Positions 46,398-55,193 of a stretch of DNA of 64,000 nucleotides are shown here, one piece after another. The number at the start of each line of letters is the position of its first letter. The first letter of the stretch is position 1. The DNA is from Candidatus Poribacteria bacterium (GTDB lineage: Bacteria > Poribacteria > WGA-4E > WGA-3G). Made by a program: the position numbers and the translations under genes. The notes under the pieces were generated by a model that did not search any database, had not been told where the DNA came from, and saw nothing but the letters and a program-made list of their open reading frames with translations. The stretch spans positions 45,201 to 109,200 of the forward strand of contig JAJEJA010000104.1 of the NCBI GenBank assembly GCA_022828145.1, given 5' to 3'.

Positions 46398-47747
46398 GTG
46401 ATTAAGCCTATACAAAACGCTTTTAAGATTCCTGAATTGCGTAAACGGATTATTTTTTCTGTTTTACTCCTAATCGTTTATAGACTTGGTGCCCATATTA
46501 CATTACCGGGGATTGATGATGCTGCCTTAGCAATATTTTTTGATGAACTCACGAAGCGAACCGGGGATGTGCTTGCTCTGATTAATATTTTCTCGGGTGG
46601 TGCATTTAGTCAGATGACGATCTTCGCTCTGGGTATTCAACCTTATATCAGTGCTGCTATTATTATGCAGCTGCTTCCCATGCTTATCCCCTCACTTGAA
46701 AGGCTCTCTAAGGAACCGGATGGCAGAAAAAAGATTACACAATATACGCGTTACGGCACTGTGTTACTCAGTATTGTGCAAGGGATTACGATTACTGTTT
46801 TGTTGAGAAATCCGGGAAATTTAGGTGTTGGTGAGCATACAATTGTCCATAATCCGACCGTCTGGTGGCACATATTGACTGTCATAACCTTAACCGCAGG
46901 TACTGCCTTCGTGATGTGGCTTGGTGAACAGATTACCGAACGCGGTATTGGTCAAGGCATATCAATTATTATCACTGTCGGTATTATGGCAGGTTTCCCG
47001 AGTGGTGTATATACAGTCGGTAATAGTCTGATAAATGATACAAATGTTGGACTTTTGCATCTCGTGATATTAATCGCACTCATTGTCGTTGCTGTGGGGG
47101 GTACTATTTTCATACACCTGTCAGTACGCAAAATTCCGGTTCAATATGGAAGGCAAATTCGAGGTGGAAAAGTATATGGGGGACGTGCAATGCATCTACC
47201 TTTACGGGTTAACACCGCAGGCATGATCCCTATTATCTTTGCTATCTACATAATGATGTTTCCGGGATTTCTGATTGGAATCTTACCAGCAGATTGGGAA
47301 TGGGTACAAACTTTGGCAGGTCTCATGGATCCGAGTAACCCATCCATAATGTATCTTACCATTTATGCGTTGTTGATTATAGGATTTACCTATTTCTACA
47401 CTGCTGTACAGATCAACCCGGTTGATATGGCTGAGAACTTACAGAAAAATGGCGGTTTCATACCTGGGCTACGACCCGGTAAACAGACAGCCGACTATAT
47501 TAATACAACATTGACTCGGATAACCCTTCCGGGTGCTCTATTTCTTGCGGGGATTTCTGTGATCCCAATTTTTATTACCAGTCGCCTGGGAAGAGGTGAA
47601 TTCGGGGGCATGGTGGAAGGCGCGTCTATTTTGATTGTTGTAGGTGTTGTGTTGGATACAGTTTCACAAATTGAATCTTACTTGACAATGCGGCACTATG
47701 ATGGATTCTTGAAGGATAGACGACTCAAGGGACGTAGAGGAAGATAA
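46398..47747 (+). CDS. secY: protein translocase subunit SecY
   Basis: Channel of the Sec translocon. 449 residues with about ten membrane helices; the GTG start abuts the rplO stop. Signatures: RIIFSVLLLIVYRLGAHITLPGID, the plug and FSGGAFSQMTIFALGIQPYISA, ITERGIGQGISIIIT, and GGFIPGLRPGKQTADYI. adk, map and infA, which often follow, are not here; rpmJ is next. Confidence 0.96.
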   Translation: MIKPIQNAFKIPELRKRIIFSVLLLIVYRLGAHITLPGIDDAALAIFFDELTKRTGDVLALINIFSGGAFSQMTIFALGIQPYISAAIIMQLLPMLIPSLERLSKEPDGRKKITQYTRYGTVLLSIVQGITITVLLRNPGNLGVGEHTIVHNPTVWWHILTVITLTAGTAFVMWLGEQITERGIGQGISIIITVGIMAGFPSGVYTVGNSLINDTNVGLLHLVILIALIVVAVGGTIFIHLSVRKIPVQYGRQIRGGKVYGGRAMHLPLRVNTAGMIPIIFAIYIMMFPGFLIGILPADWEWVQTLAGLMDPSNPSIMYLTIYALLIIGFTYFYTAVQINPVDMAENLQKNGGFIPGLRPGKQTADYINTTLTRITLPGALFLAGISVIPIFITSRLGRGEFGGMVEGASILIVVGVVLDTVSQIESYLTMRHYDGFLKDRRLKGRRGR

Positions 47748-47826
47748 TCAGTTTATAGACCCTAACAATGTCGTATAAAATATTAAAAATAAGCGATACC
47801 GAAGTAAAGAATTTGGAAGGCTCATT

Positions 47827-47943
47827 ATGAAAGTTCGACCCTCTGTCAAGAAAATGTGTAACCGATGTAAAGTGATTAAGAGAAAAGGTGTTGTCCGCGT
47901 TATTTGTCCTTCAAATCCGAAGCACAAACAGCGACAAGGATAA
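47827..47943 (+). CDS. rpmJ: 50S ribosomal protein L36
   Basis: A 38-residue gene easily missed by length cut-offs. It reads [19 protein letters not shown] then [18 protein letters not shown], with the zinc ligands CNRC, C27 and H33 intact. It lies between secY and rpsM, the standard position. Confidence 0.97.
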   Translation: MKVRPSVKKMCNRCKVIKRKGVVRVICPSNPKHKQRQG

Positions 47944-47970
47944 CCATCTACCGCATACAAGGAGATTCGT

Positions 47971-48366
47971 ATGGCACGTATAGCAGGGGTGGATCTACCC
48001 CGTACGAAACGGATTGATATTGCTTTGACTGCAATTTACGGCATTGGTCGTTATACTGCATCTAAGATTGTAAACGACCTGAACATCGATCCTGCTACGA
48101 AGGTTGATGCTTTAGCTGAAAACGAAGTCAGTCAGCTCAGAGATATGATCAATGAAGATTATAAAGTTGAAGGTGATCTGCGGCGTGAAGTTGATCAAAA
48201 CATAAAACGTCTTATGGATATAAACAGTTATCGCGGATTACGGCACCGGCGGCAGTTACCCGTGCGAGGACAGCGGACAAATACCAATGCTCGTACAAGG
48301 AAAGGTAAAGCACGCACGATTTCTGTCGGTAGAAAAGCAAAAGAAGCAGCACGTAAAGGTGGTTGA
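47971..48366 (+). CDS. rpsM: 30S ribosomal protein S13
   Basis: 30S head protein contacting the P-site tRNA and the 50S. 131 residues, slightly long because of the basic tail ([22 protein letters not shown]). Signatures: [19 protein letters not shown], and [29 protein letters not shown] precedes the ATG. It ends in TGA. Confidence 0.97.
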   Translation: MARIAGVDLPRTKRIDIALTAIYGIGRYTASKIVNDLNIDPATKVDALAENEVSQLRDMINEDYKVEGDLRREVDQNIKRLMDINSYRGLRHRRQLPVRGQRTNTNARTRKGKARTISVGRKAKEAARKGG

Positions 48367-48415
48367 TACACCGATAGCCACAGAGGTGCTTACGAGTATA
48401 TAAAGGAGATAAAGA

Positions 48416-48787
48416 TTGCGTTCACGAAGACGGGAACGAAAGAATGTGCCTGAAGGTATTGCACATATCCAGGCAACTTTCAATAATACAATAGTGACGA
48501 TTACCGATCTTAACGGCAATACGATAGCGTGGGCGAGTGCGGGGATGACGTTCCCCGGTTCTCGGAAGTCGACACCTTTCGCTGCTCAGCAGACAGCTGA
48601 AGCATGTGCAAGAAAAGCGATGGAACACGGTATGAAAAGGGTTGAGGTGAGAGTTAAAGGTCCCGGTTCAGGCAGAGAGTCGTCAATTCGTGCACTCGCT
48701 GCTGCGGGATTAGAAATCACTTTAATGAAAGATATGACACCCATTCCACACAATGGATGTCGTCCACCCAAAAGGCGACGGGTGTAA
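48416..48787 (+). CDS. rpsK: 30S ribosomal protein S11
   Basis: Platform protein. The TTG start after AAGGAGAT gives 123 residues. Signatures: [59 protein letters not shown] and the C-terminal [15 protein letters not shown]. rpsD starts 12 bp later. Confidence 0.97.
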   Translation: MRSRRRERKNVPEGIAHIQATFNNTIVTITDLNGNTIAWASAGMTFPGSRKSTPFAAQQTAEACARKAMEHGMKRVEVRVKGPGSGRESSIRALAAAGLEITLMKDMTPIPHNGCRPPKRRRV

Positions 48788-48799
48788 ACAAGGAGGAAT

Positions 48800-49432
48800 A
48801 TGAGTAGGTATTTAGGGTCTGTCTGTAAGTTGTGCCGCAGAGAGGGCGAGAAGCTTTTTCTCAAGGGACGTAGGTGTCTTGGACCGAAATGTTCCTTTGA
48901 ACGGAGAAGTTATCCTCCTGGTGACCATGGACAGAAACCGCCAACACGCGTCCGGAGTGAATTCAGACGGCAATTACGCACTAAACAGAAAGCAAAAAGA
49001 ACTTACGGTGTTTATGAGAAACAGTTCCGAAACTACTATTTTAAAGCAGCACGTCAAACTGGTATTACCGGCGAAAATCTAATTGCCTTGCTTGAACGCA
49101 GGTTAGATAATGTTGTGTATCGGCTCGGGTTTGCAACTTCACGTAAACAAGCCAGACAATTGGTGAAACATAATCACTTTACTGTCAATGGGAAACGTGT
49201 CAATATTCCTTCGTATTTGGTTGACGTCGGAGATGTGATTACACCACGGGAAAAGAGTCGTGAAAATATAACGATTCAGGAAGCATTAGAATTTTCCAAA
49301 CAACGCGGTGCCCCGGAGTGGCTCGAAATTGATTCTGAGAAACCTGAAGGACGAGTGCAAGGAGCCCCTGTCGTTGAGCAGATCGCTGCAGAGTTAGACA
49401 CACAACTCATTATTGAATTATACTCTAAGTAA
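48800..49432 (+). CDS. rpsD: 30S ribosomal protein S4, zinc-finger form
   Basis: Assembly-initiating 16S-binding protein. 210 residues. The N-terminus has four cysteines in the zinc arrangement (CKLC, then C and C about 20 residues on, CLGPKC). The S4 domain follows with NVVYRLGFATSRKQARQLVKHNHF. AAGGAGG lies upstream. Its last codons and stop are inside a 25-bp segment repeated beyond the hairpin element. Confidence 0.96.
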   Translation: MSRYLGSVCKLCRREGEKLFLKGRRCLGPKCSFERRSYPPGDHGQKPPTRVRSEFRRQLRTKQKAKRTYGVYEKQFRNYYFKAARQTGITGENLIALLERRLDNVVYRLGFATSRKQARQLVKHNHFTVNGKRVNIPSYLVDVGDVITPREKSRENITIQEALEFSKQRGAPEWLEIDSEKPEGRVQGAPVVEQIAAELDTQLIIELYSK

Positions 49433-49590
49433 TTCTGACTGGACTATTAGACTTGCAATTCCTACGTGTAGGTCGGGTAGAGCGAAGCGAAACCCGACAT
49501 GTATTGGTTGGAACTATCATGTCGGGTTTCGCTTCGCTCTACCCGACCTACAAAATAGTACTTGGCTCTAAGTAATTCTGACCAGACTAT
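49423..49590. mobile_element. hairpin element flanked by 25-bp direct repeats, copy B of the dispersed hairpin family
   Basis: Two perfect 34-base inverted arms (49468-49501 and 49518-49551) surround a 16-base loop. The ends read GTAGGTCGGG and CCCGACCTAC. Outside them, CTCTAAGTAATTCTGAC and following bases occur at 49423-49447 and again at 49566-49590 (23 of 25 identical). The first copy contains the rpsD stop codon. This looks like insertion of a non-autonomous palindromic element with duplication of the target. Confidence 0.7.
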
Positions 49591-49640
49591 GCCTCTTGAC
49601 TGAAATTTCGATCTTTTAAGATCGAAACTTTAAGAGGCAT
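49589..49640 (+). terminator. long imperfect palindrome between rpsD and rpoA
   Basis: ATGCCTCTT at the left pairs with AAGAGGCAT at the right, and inner TTTCGATCTT pairs with AAGATCGAAA around the centre at 49615. A short T run follows. It could terminate or process the transcript upstream of rpoA, or protect the 3' end of the rpsD message. Confidence 0.5.
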
Positions 49641-49741
49641 TTGAATTGTTCTCTTAGTTCCTTACTGTCCTTGAAACGTTACTGGACACAGATAGTTTGA
49701 CTCTGTAATGAAAAACAACTTATGCCTATAGGAGGAAATTG

Positions 49742-50734
49742 ATGAATAGGTTGCATTTAACAATGCCCGAACGTCTGGTAGCTGATACAGAAACATTACT
49801 GCCTAACTATGCAAAATACACTGCTGAACCGCTGGAACGCGGGTTCGGTACGACTCTTGGTAATTCGCTTCGTCGAGTACTTCTCTCCTCAATAAAGGGA
49901 GCTGCCATCACCGCGATTCAGATTGATCAGGTGAAACATGAATATTCCACTATACCAGGAATCGTTGAAGATGTAGTGCAAATTATTCTAAACCTCAAGG
50001 CGATTCGTTTTCGAGTTCATGATGAAGATTCGTTGATTCTGGAATTGACCGCGGATGGTTCTGGAGAATTGACTGCAGCAGATATTCGACCTAATTCACT
50101 TGTAGAAATAATTAACCCTGACCAACACGTGGCAACTTTAGATAAGTGTCAAGGGATTGATATGAAAATAGAGGTGCAGGCAGGACGCGGGTTCTCATTG
50201 GCAGAAGAACATCGTGATCCTAAGCAACCTATCGGCTGGATTCCTGTTGATGCGAAGTTTTCACCTGTTGAAAAAGTTAACTTTGCGGTGCAAGAAACAC
50301 GAGTCGGTGATATGACAAATTTCGATCAACTCAACCTTGAAATCTGGACAGATGGGAGTATTACACCAAAACTCGCACTGACACAAGCTGCAGAAATTAT
50401 TAGAAGTCAGCTTGATATTTTCACAGAATTCGATGAAAGTTACGTTGAACCAGAAATTGAATTTGATGAAGCGAAAGAGTTGAGAAACAGATACTTGTCT
50501 AAACCCGTTGCTGACCTTGAACTCTCTGTCCGTGCGGGGAACTGTCTTGAAACTGCTAAGATAAAAACAATCCGTGAACTTGTCGTCAAAACTGAAAAAG
50601 AGATGTTGGAGTATAAGAATTTTGGCAAGACATCTCTGAATGAAATCAAAGATCAACTTGCTAACATGGGTTTGACTCTCAATATGGATTTGGATGACGA
50701 AGAGAGTGACACGGATGAGGAGGAAACAGAATAA
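49742..50734 (+). CDS. rpoA: DNA-directed RNA polymerase alpha subunit
   Basis: Assembly platform of RNA polymerase. ATG 49742, after AGGAGG, gives 330 residues. N-terminal domain (about 10-230) with [21 protein letters not shown] and the [18 protein letters not shown] loop. C-terminal domain (about 255-315) with [11 protein letters not shown] and [16 protein letters not shown] for DNA and activator contacts. The tail is acidic ([13 protein letters not shown]). The stop overlaps the rplQ ATG (TAATG). Confidence 0.97.
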   Translation: MNRLHLTMPERLVADTETLLPNYAKYTAEPLERGFGTTLGNSLRRVLLSSIKGAAITAIQIDQVKHEYSTIPGIVEDVVQIILNLKAIRFRVHDEDSLILELTADGSGELTAADIRPNSLVEIINPDQHVATLDKCQGIDMKIEVQAGRGFSLAEEHRDPKQPIGWIPVDAKFSPVEKVNFAVQETRVGDMTNFDQLNLEIWTDGSITPKLALTQAAEIIRSQLDIFTEFDESYVEPEIEFDEAKELRNRYLSKPVADLELSVRAGNCLETAKIKTIRELVVKTEKEMLEYKNFGKTSLNEIKDQLANMGLTLNMDLDDEESDTDEEETE

Positions 50735-51135
50735 TGCGTCACAGAAAACGCGGCAGAAAACTGGGCCGTACCACAAGCCATAGAAAGGCACTTTTCCGTA
50801 ATCAAGCCACTGCGCTGTTTGAACACGAGCAGATCCGGACGACGCTTCACAAATGTAAAGAACTTCGCCGCGTAGCAGAAAAACTTATTACGCTTGCTAA
50901 GGAAGATTCTGTACATAGTCGTCGTCGTGCAGCTCGAATGTTATATGGTACAAAATTGCACTATAAACCGCCACGTGGTGAATCTGCTGCTATTCAAAAA
51001 CACGCTGTGCTTCAGAAACTTTTTGAGGATATTGCACCTCGTTATCTTGACCGCAACGGTGGTTATACCCGAATTATACGGGGTGAACTCAGACGCGGGG
51101 ACGGTGCACAGATGGCTTATATTCAGCTTGTTTAA
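50734..51135 (+). CDS. rplQ: 50S ribosomal protein L17
   Basis: Tunnel-exit protein and last gene of the superoperon. 133 residues, starting [21 protein letters not shown] with [22 protein letters not shown]. The C-terminus, [22 protein letters not shown], is standard. The start overlaps the rpoA stop by one base, implying coupling. Confidence 0.97.
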   Translation: MRHRKRGRKLGRTTSHRKALFRNQATALFEHEQIRTTLHKCKELRRVAEKLITLAKEDSVHSRRRAARMLYGTKLHYKPPRGESAAIQKHAVLQKLFEDIAPRYLDRNGGYTRIIRGELRRGDGAQMAYIQLV

Positions 51136-51159
51136 TTAGGTACACATTAGTGATTTTCC

Positions 51160-51201
51160 CAGGCCGGTAGGTTCGGTTTCCTAACCGAACCTACCGGCCT
51201 G
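51160..51201. terminator. perfect 19-bp hairpin between rplQ and the convergent OMP gene
   Basis: CAGGCCGGTAGGTTCGGTT (51160-51178), loop TCCT, and its exact complement (51183-51201). It lies between two convergent genes and probably acts as a bidirectional terminator. The outer ACCTACCGGCCTG also appears at 15600-15613 beside mnmE, so the sequence is a dispersed repeat. Confidence 0.7.
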
Positions 51202-51224
51202 AGAACCTTTCTAAGCTGCCCTGA

Positions 51225-52505
51225 CTAAAACCGATATGCAGCAGACACGAAAAAGCGGTGTGTATTGCGTGTAGTTGTCAATTCGTTTCGATACTGCTGC
51301 CAATTACCCCACATATATGCGATGTCAAATTTTACAGATTCTTCAAAAATTTTACCGACACCGAATGTGAAGAAATCTCGCTCGTTTTCAATTTCTGAAT
51401 CAGCAAATGGAATTTCGTCTCGAAAATAACCCAGACGCAGATATGTAGCGACCTCTGGAATCAGGAATTCAGCACCTAACCTTGTTTGTATAGTTGTCGT
51501 ATAATATTCCTCAAAGTAATTAACGTCAATGTCACCTGCGGCTGCAGGATCGTATCGCGTCTGCCGCCAGTCTGTTAACTGCACATCACCTGCTAACACT
51601 AACCGCTTTTCAAACAGTTTCAGCGCGATACCTGTACCAATCTCAAAAGGTCTCTCAATGTCGTAAGAATAAGCACCATTTTCTGGATCAGATGCCTCCT
51701 CACCATCATCATATAAGACTGTCGTATACTCACGCCAAAATTCATCGACGGTTATTTCTGTCGGTGCGACTAAGGTTATACCGAGGTTGACGATTTCCTC
51801 AAAGGTTGCCAGTATTCCAATCCTACCCCCAACCCCTGAAAAGTTTCGTTCAATTTCATCGTCAAAACTGAACCGTGATAATTGGCTGTCTGCATTCAGT
51901 GTATCTGTTGCTGTTGCAACCAAGTCATTTTGAATGTCGCCAGTCCAGTAGTCTATTGAACCACCGATTAAGAAGTTTCTACTGACATATACACTTCCGC
52001 CAAAACTCCAGATACCTATGCCACCCGAATTGATATTGCTTTCATTGACATATAGACCGCTGAAATTATTGCCTCTACTTGGGTCAACACCTTGAATCAG
52101 TGTCTGGAAGTCAAAGTTTTGAGGACGATTATACCCGAAAGCGATCGCAAGTCCCCCCTGTTCCGTATAGAAAGGATATACAATCCCAACAGAATTGGGG
52201 CGTACCCGGGAACGACTTGTACCGATTACTGCTTCGTTTGTGAATGAACTGTCTGTAATTGCAGTGTTATGTGAAAAGCTCGTGAAAAGTTCAAACTTCT
52301 GTATCTGTGCTATTCCCGCTGGATTCCAGTATAATGCGGTGAAGTCATCTGCGATACCGAGGGAGGCACCCCCCATTCCCATAGACCGTGCACCTATTCC
52401 AAAAGTATTACCAACCACCAATTCCTCTGACTGCCCTAAACACACACCCGTGATTAGACCGGTGAAAAGGATAGAGAGAAATAAGATATAAATAGATCGT
52501 CGCAT
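51225..52505 (-). CDS. outer-membrane beta-barrel protein, OmpP1/FadL or PorV-like
   Basis: A 426-residue protein with a signal peptide (about 1-24, IYILFLSILFTGLITGVCLG). The diagnostic opening of the UPF0164/PorV/FadL-like families is GARSMGMGGASLGIADDFTALYWNPAG (broken here: GARSMGMGGA, then YWNPAG). Alternating beta strands follow, and the protein ends in a terminal aromatic strand FFVSAAYRF, the expected beta-barrel assembly signal. It is probably an outer-membrane channel or assembly factor. Substrate unknown. The next minus-strand gene upstream is the Tyr-rich lipoprotein. Confidence 0.82.
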   Translation of the reverse strand: MRRSIYILFLSILFTGLITGVCLGQSEELVVGNTFGIGARSMGMGGASLGIADDFTALYWNPAGIAQIQKFELFTSFSHNTAITDSSFTNEAVIGTSRSRVRPNSVGIVYPFYTEQGGLAIAFGYNRPQNFDFQTLIQGVDPSRGNNFSGLYVNESNINSGGIGIWSFGGSVYVSRNFLIGGSIDYWTGDIQNDLVATATDTLNADSQLSRFSFDDEIERNFSGVGGRIGILATFEEIVNLGITLVAPTEITVDEFWREYTTVLYDDGEEASDPENGAYSYDIERPFEIGTGIALKLFEKRLVLAGDVQLTDWRQTRYDPAAAGDIDVNYFEEYYTTTIQTRLGAEFLIPEVATYLRLGYFRDEIPFADSEIENERDFFTFGVGKIFEESVKFDIAYMWGNWQQYRNELTTTRNTHRFFVSAAYRF

Positions 52506-52550
52506 TTTGTAGTTCTCCTTTGTTTTTCTAAGTTTTCACTTTATCTGTTT

Positions 52551-53123
52551 TCAGTTTTGAGAACGTCGTCTGAGTCGTTCAGAACGGGGATTAGATGATG
52601 TTACACTCCGTGAAGCACGTGAACGCCGGTACTCAGTTCGATTGCCTTTTAAGACTGCGCCTCTATTGTAAGTACCCCCACGGTAAGCGGGATAATATGT
52701 TCTACCGTAATACCCGCCAGCGTAACGATAAGGGGAATAACTTCTATAATAAGGGTAATATGGTGAATAATACCCATATCCGTAGTACCAGGGATTCGGG
52801 TGATAGTATGCATAGGGATAATGATAATATGGATACGAGGCATAAGGGATCGTGTAAGACCTGTAGGTATCTCTGCTGGCATATCCGTAGCTTGATTTTC
52901 GCCGTCCATAATAACCATTTGATTCGCCAGCGTCCTTTTTCACCTCTGCCTTTTTCACATCTGAATGGGAATCATGTTCTATACTCTCCTCAGTTTCCTT
53001 AACCTGTTGGCTATGTTTCTTATTGACAGGCATGGGTTCAAAATAACTGAGTTTTGTATAACATCCAACAATCGTTAGTACTGCCAAGAGTAAAGGTAGA
53101 ATCAATATAGGTTTTAACTTCAT
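52551..53123 (-). CDS. tyrosine-rich lipoprotein
   Basis: A 190-residue protein with a lipoprotein signal (LLAVLTIVGC, lipid-modified C21), a Lys/Glu-rich spacer, then a low-complexity stretch (about 70-160) dominated by Tyr, Pro, Ser, Gly and Arg (YYGYGYYSPYYPYYRSYSPY), and a basic Ser/Arg tail. No catalytic motif. Likely a surface or periplasmic structural protein. It is 45 bp upstream of the outer-membrane protein gene on the same strand and may be co-transcribed. Confidence 0.65.
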   Translation of the reverse strand: MKLKPILILPLLLAVLTIVGCYTKLSYFEPMPVNKKHSQQVKETEESIEHDSHSDVKKAEVKKDAGESNGYYGRRKSSYGYASRDTYRSYTIPYASYPYYHYPYAYYHPNPWYYGYGYYSPYYPYYRSYSPYRYAGGYYGRTYYPAYRGGTYNRGAVLKGNRTEYRRSRASRSVTSSNPRSERLRRRSQN

Positions 53124-53205
53124 TTTTCAATCTCCTTAAAACGAAGGATACTGTTGAATATTTTAACACAATCCATTCTTGAATTTCCATATATTTTGAT
53201 TTTAC

Positions 53206-53234
53206 TTGTCTGCAGTATATGGACATGCTAAACT
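53206..53234 (+). promoter_or_regulatory. promoter adjacent to the triheme gene start, possibly leaderless
   Basis: TTGTCT (53206-53211) and TAAACT (53229-53234), spacer 17. The expected start point (about 53241) coincides with the ATG, and no ribosome binding site is visible, which suggests a leaderless message. Confidence 0.45.
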
Positions 53235-53240
53235 GACACT

Positions 53241-54149
53241 ATGAGAGTATTCATTCAAATTAGTTATGGTGTCATCGTTGCGCTTATTGTTTCAGTTGGT
53301 TGTATCTGGCATATTGGGAGTTTCGGTGAAGCCCGTCATACTATCAGCATCATCGGTGCAATCGCGATTTTTGTTGCAGGTCTATATCTTCTCAGAAGTC
53401 GTTGGATACGTTGGGGTAGTCGGCAGCTCTGGTTAAAATATCATCAGCGGTTAGCGTCAATGGGGTTATGTCTTGTACTGCTTCACTCCGCATTTCAACC
53501 GCTTACTTGGCATTCCTGGTTAACGTTTCTGCTTGCGTTGTCCAATTTAGGAACTGGCATAGCTGTTAGTCTTACTGCGAAGCAGACTCGTCAGATACTG
53601 CTCCGTTGTCATCTATTCCTTGCACCTGTTTTGTTAATAAGTATCGTTTTTCACGGACAAGCCAAACTTGAGCATGATGCGTTCTTTCCTCTCACGGAAG
53701 TTCACGCTATTCCCTGTGCAAAATGTCATCCATCTGATCCGTTACTGTTTCGTCTTGATTCAACGTCTGTTCAGTCAGAATTGTTTACAGTGGGAACTAT
53801 TCCCGAAGATATTGGGTGGTGGTTTGAACAACACGATACCAAGTTATCTCAATCAGCAAGAGTTTTTACTAAAGGTCAAGATAGAAGGTGGAAAGTTAAG
53901 GACGTTGATAATCGTCGTGATTATCATATCAAGCGAGAAGATGACAAGATGGCATTCTATGCTGATAACGTATATCGCAGTTACACATGTATTACCTGCC
54001 ATGAACATAATACACCGGAGCTCCAATTAGCGCACGAATTGCATGGTGTGCTTGATTTTCATAGATGTCTCGTGTGTCATCAAACAGAGATAGATGGTAC
54101 TCGCTACGGCAGACAACGTGTCAATTGGGATTATGATCCAAATTGGTAA
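53241..54149 (+). CDS. membrane-bound triheme cytochrome c-like protein
   Basis: A 302-residue protein. The N-terminal half has about four membrane helices (5-25, 36-52, 72-88, 92-112, with another near 124-138) carrying several histidines (H68, H82, H91, H124, H138) that could bind haem b. The C-terminal half is extracytoplasmic with three CxxCH haem c sites (159-163, 250-254, 276-280). The layout resembles a membrane electron-transfer module that passes electrons between quinones and periplasmic carriers; this is inference. Its 3' end overlaps the convergent DprA-like gene by 19 bases. Confidence 0.72.
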   Translation: MRVFIQISYGVIVALIVSVGCIWHIGSFGEARHTISIIGAIAIFVAGLYLLRSRWIRWGSRQLWLKYHQRLASMGLCLVLLHSAFQPLTWHSWLTFLLALSNLGTGIAVSLTAKQTRQILLRCHLFLAPVLLISIVFHGQAKLEHDAFFPLTEVHAIPCAKCHPSDPLLFRLDSTSVQSELFTVGTIPEDIGWWFEQHDTKLSQSARVFTKGQDRRWKVKDVDNRRDYHIKREDDKMAFYADNVYRSYTCITCHEHNTPELQLAHELHGVLDFHRCLVCHQTEIDGTRYGRQRVNWDYDPNW

Positions 54150-54766
54150 AGTTGTGTTCCGAGTTGTAACAGTGGTTTGTTATAGGATGAGTCAAAGGTG
54201 TAAACGGGTTTTCCCCATTTCAATAGTGTCTGTGCAAATTCTAATGTTTTACTACCTTCTGCGGCATGCGCGATTAATATCTTATTTGCCAATGCGGCGA
54301 CGAAATGATTACGTTTTTCAGCCTTTGTTGCATTCTGCCGAGGTGCATTATGGAATATGGATAAGATTAAGAGTCTATCTTGAGATAAGGATTCTTTCCA
54401 TTCTGGCTTAATTCGCATAGTTTCAATACTCCGAGCAGGGCAATTAATAATCGGTTGTGAACCGCGTAGGAGGACACGCAAGCATTCCTTTTCAATAGGT
54501 GAATGAAATCCGCCAACTGTTGCAACACCATTATTTCTAAAATGGTGTGCTGAGTCGTGTGCGTTTAGGATTATCTCACCGGGACATTTGCTGGAACAGA
54601 AGATTGCCCACAAATCTTCTTTTTTAGCGTCGTTTGTTCCGTTAGGTAGTAAATCTATATTTCCACGCGTCCATATCGTTTCTGGTGTATCATTCTTCAG
54701 GTATGCCTGTATGTATGATGGAAAGTTATCGTCTGTTTGCGAAATGCGTTGGATTGGTTGTGTCAC
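54131..54766 (-). CDS. DprA/Smf-like Rossmann protein
   Basis: A 211-residue single-domain protein. VATVGGFHSPIEKECLRVLL resembles the first Rossmann segment of DprA. EKRNHFVAALANKILIAHAAEGSKTLEFAQTLLKWGKPVYTF corresponds to the RNRIIAALS...SGTL...GRPVFAVPG signature (quoted in parts). DprA loads RecA on incoming DNA during transformation; short relatives also occur in defence loci. The N-terminal SAM and C-terminal winged-helix domains of classic DprA are missing. The 3' end overlaps the cytochrome gene. Confidence 0.6.
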   Translation of the reverse strand: MTQPIQRISQTDDNFPSYIQAYLKNDTPETIWTRGNIDLLPNGTNDAKKEDLWAIFCSSKCPGEIILNAHDSAHHFRNNGVATVGGFHSPIEKECLRVLLRGSQPIINCPARSIETMRIKPEWKESLSQDRLLILSIFHNAPRQNATKAEKRNHFVAALANKILIAHAAEGSKTLEFAQTLLKWGKPVYTFDSSYNKPLLQLGTQLYQFGS

Positions 54767-54812
54767 TTGTAAATGCTGGGTGGTATGTTCAGTTTGTACT
54801 GAAATAATGTGT

Positions 54813-54965
54813 TAATCAGTTACCTAATCAGCTACTTAATCAGCTACTTTTTCATTAAATGGGTTTCTGTTCTTCGTGTTGCGAGCAAAAAAACGGCTAT
54901 TTAGCACACATCTCAAGGATAATCGCTTACTTAATCGCTTACCTAATCGCTTACCTAATCGCTTA
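54813..54965. repeat. two related 12-bp tandem arrays
   Basis: Three copies of TAATCAGCTACT-type units (54813-54848) and nearly four of TAATCGCTTACC-type units (54920-54965), with 71 bases of unrelated sequence between. They share the scaffold TAATCxxxTACx. The second array overlaps the 3' end of the HTH frame and supplies its stop codon. Confidence 0.8.
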
Positions 54966-55149
54966 ATTCTCGGATGTATTTAGTTCCTCTACCTTTTCCT
55001 ACGGAAGAATAAAGTTGGATCTGTTTCTCAAGTTTTTTCATCAGAAAACCTAAATCGTCAACTGTAAAACTATTTAATCTTCCGTTTCTCAGTTGCGTCA
55101 TTTTGTAGCGGTTGATTTCCAAGCAATTCGCAGCGTTCTTTTGTGTCAT
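54955..55149 (-). pseudogene. truncated HTH_37/XRE antitoxin-like gene
   Basis: The 64-residue frame MTQKNAANCLEINRYKMTQLRNGRLNSFTVDDL matches the helix-turn-helix core of HigA/HTH_37-type antitoxins. In frame upstream, A-E-Q-G precedes the first methionine as in the family, but a TAA lies two codons before that, so the N-terminal helix is lost. The C-terminus runs into the 12-bp repeat array. No toxin gene is adjacent. Probably a decayed antitoxin. Confidence 0.6.
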
Positions 55150-55193
55150 TCCTTGTTCGGCAATTTATGTTCAGACAAGAAGACGCGTATCGG

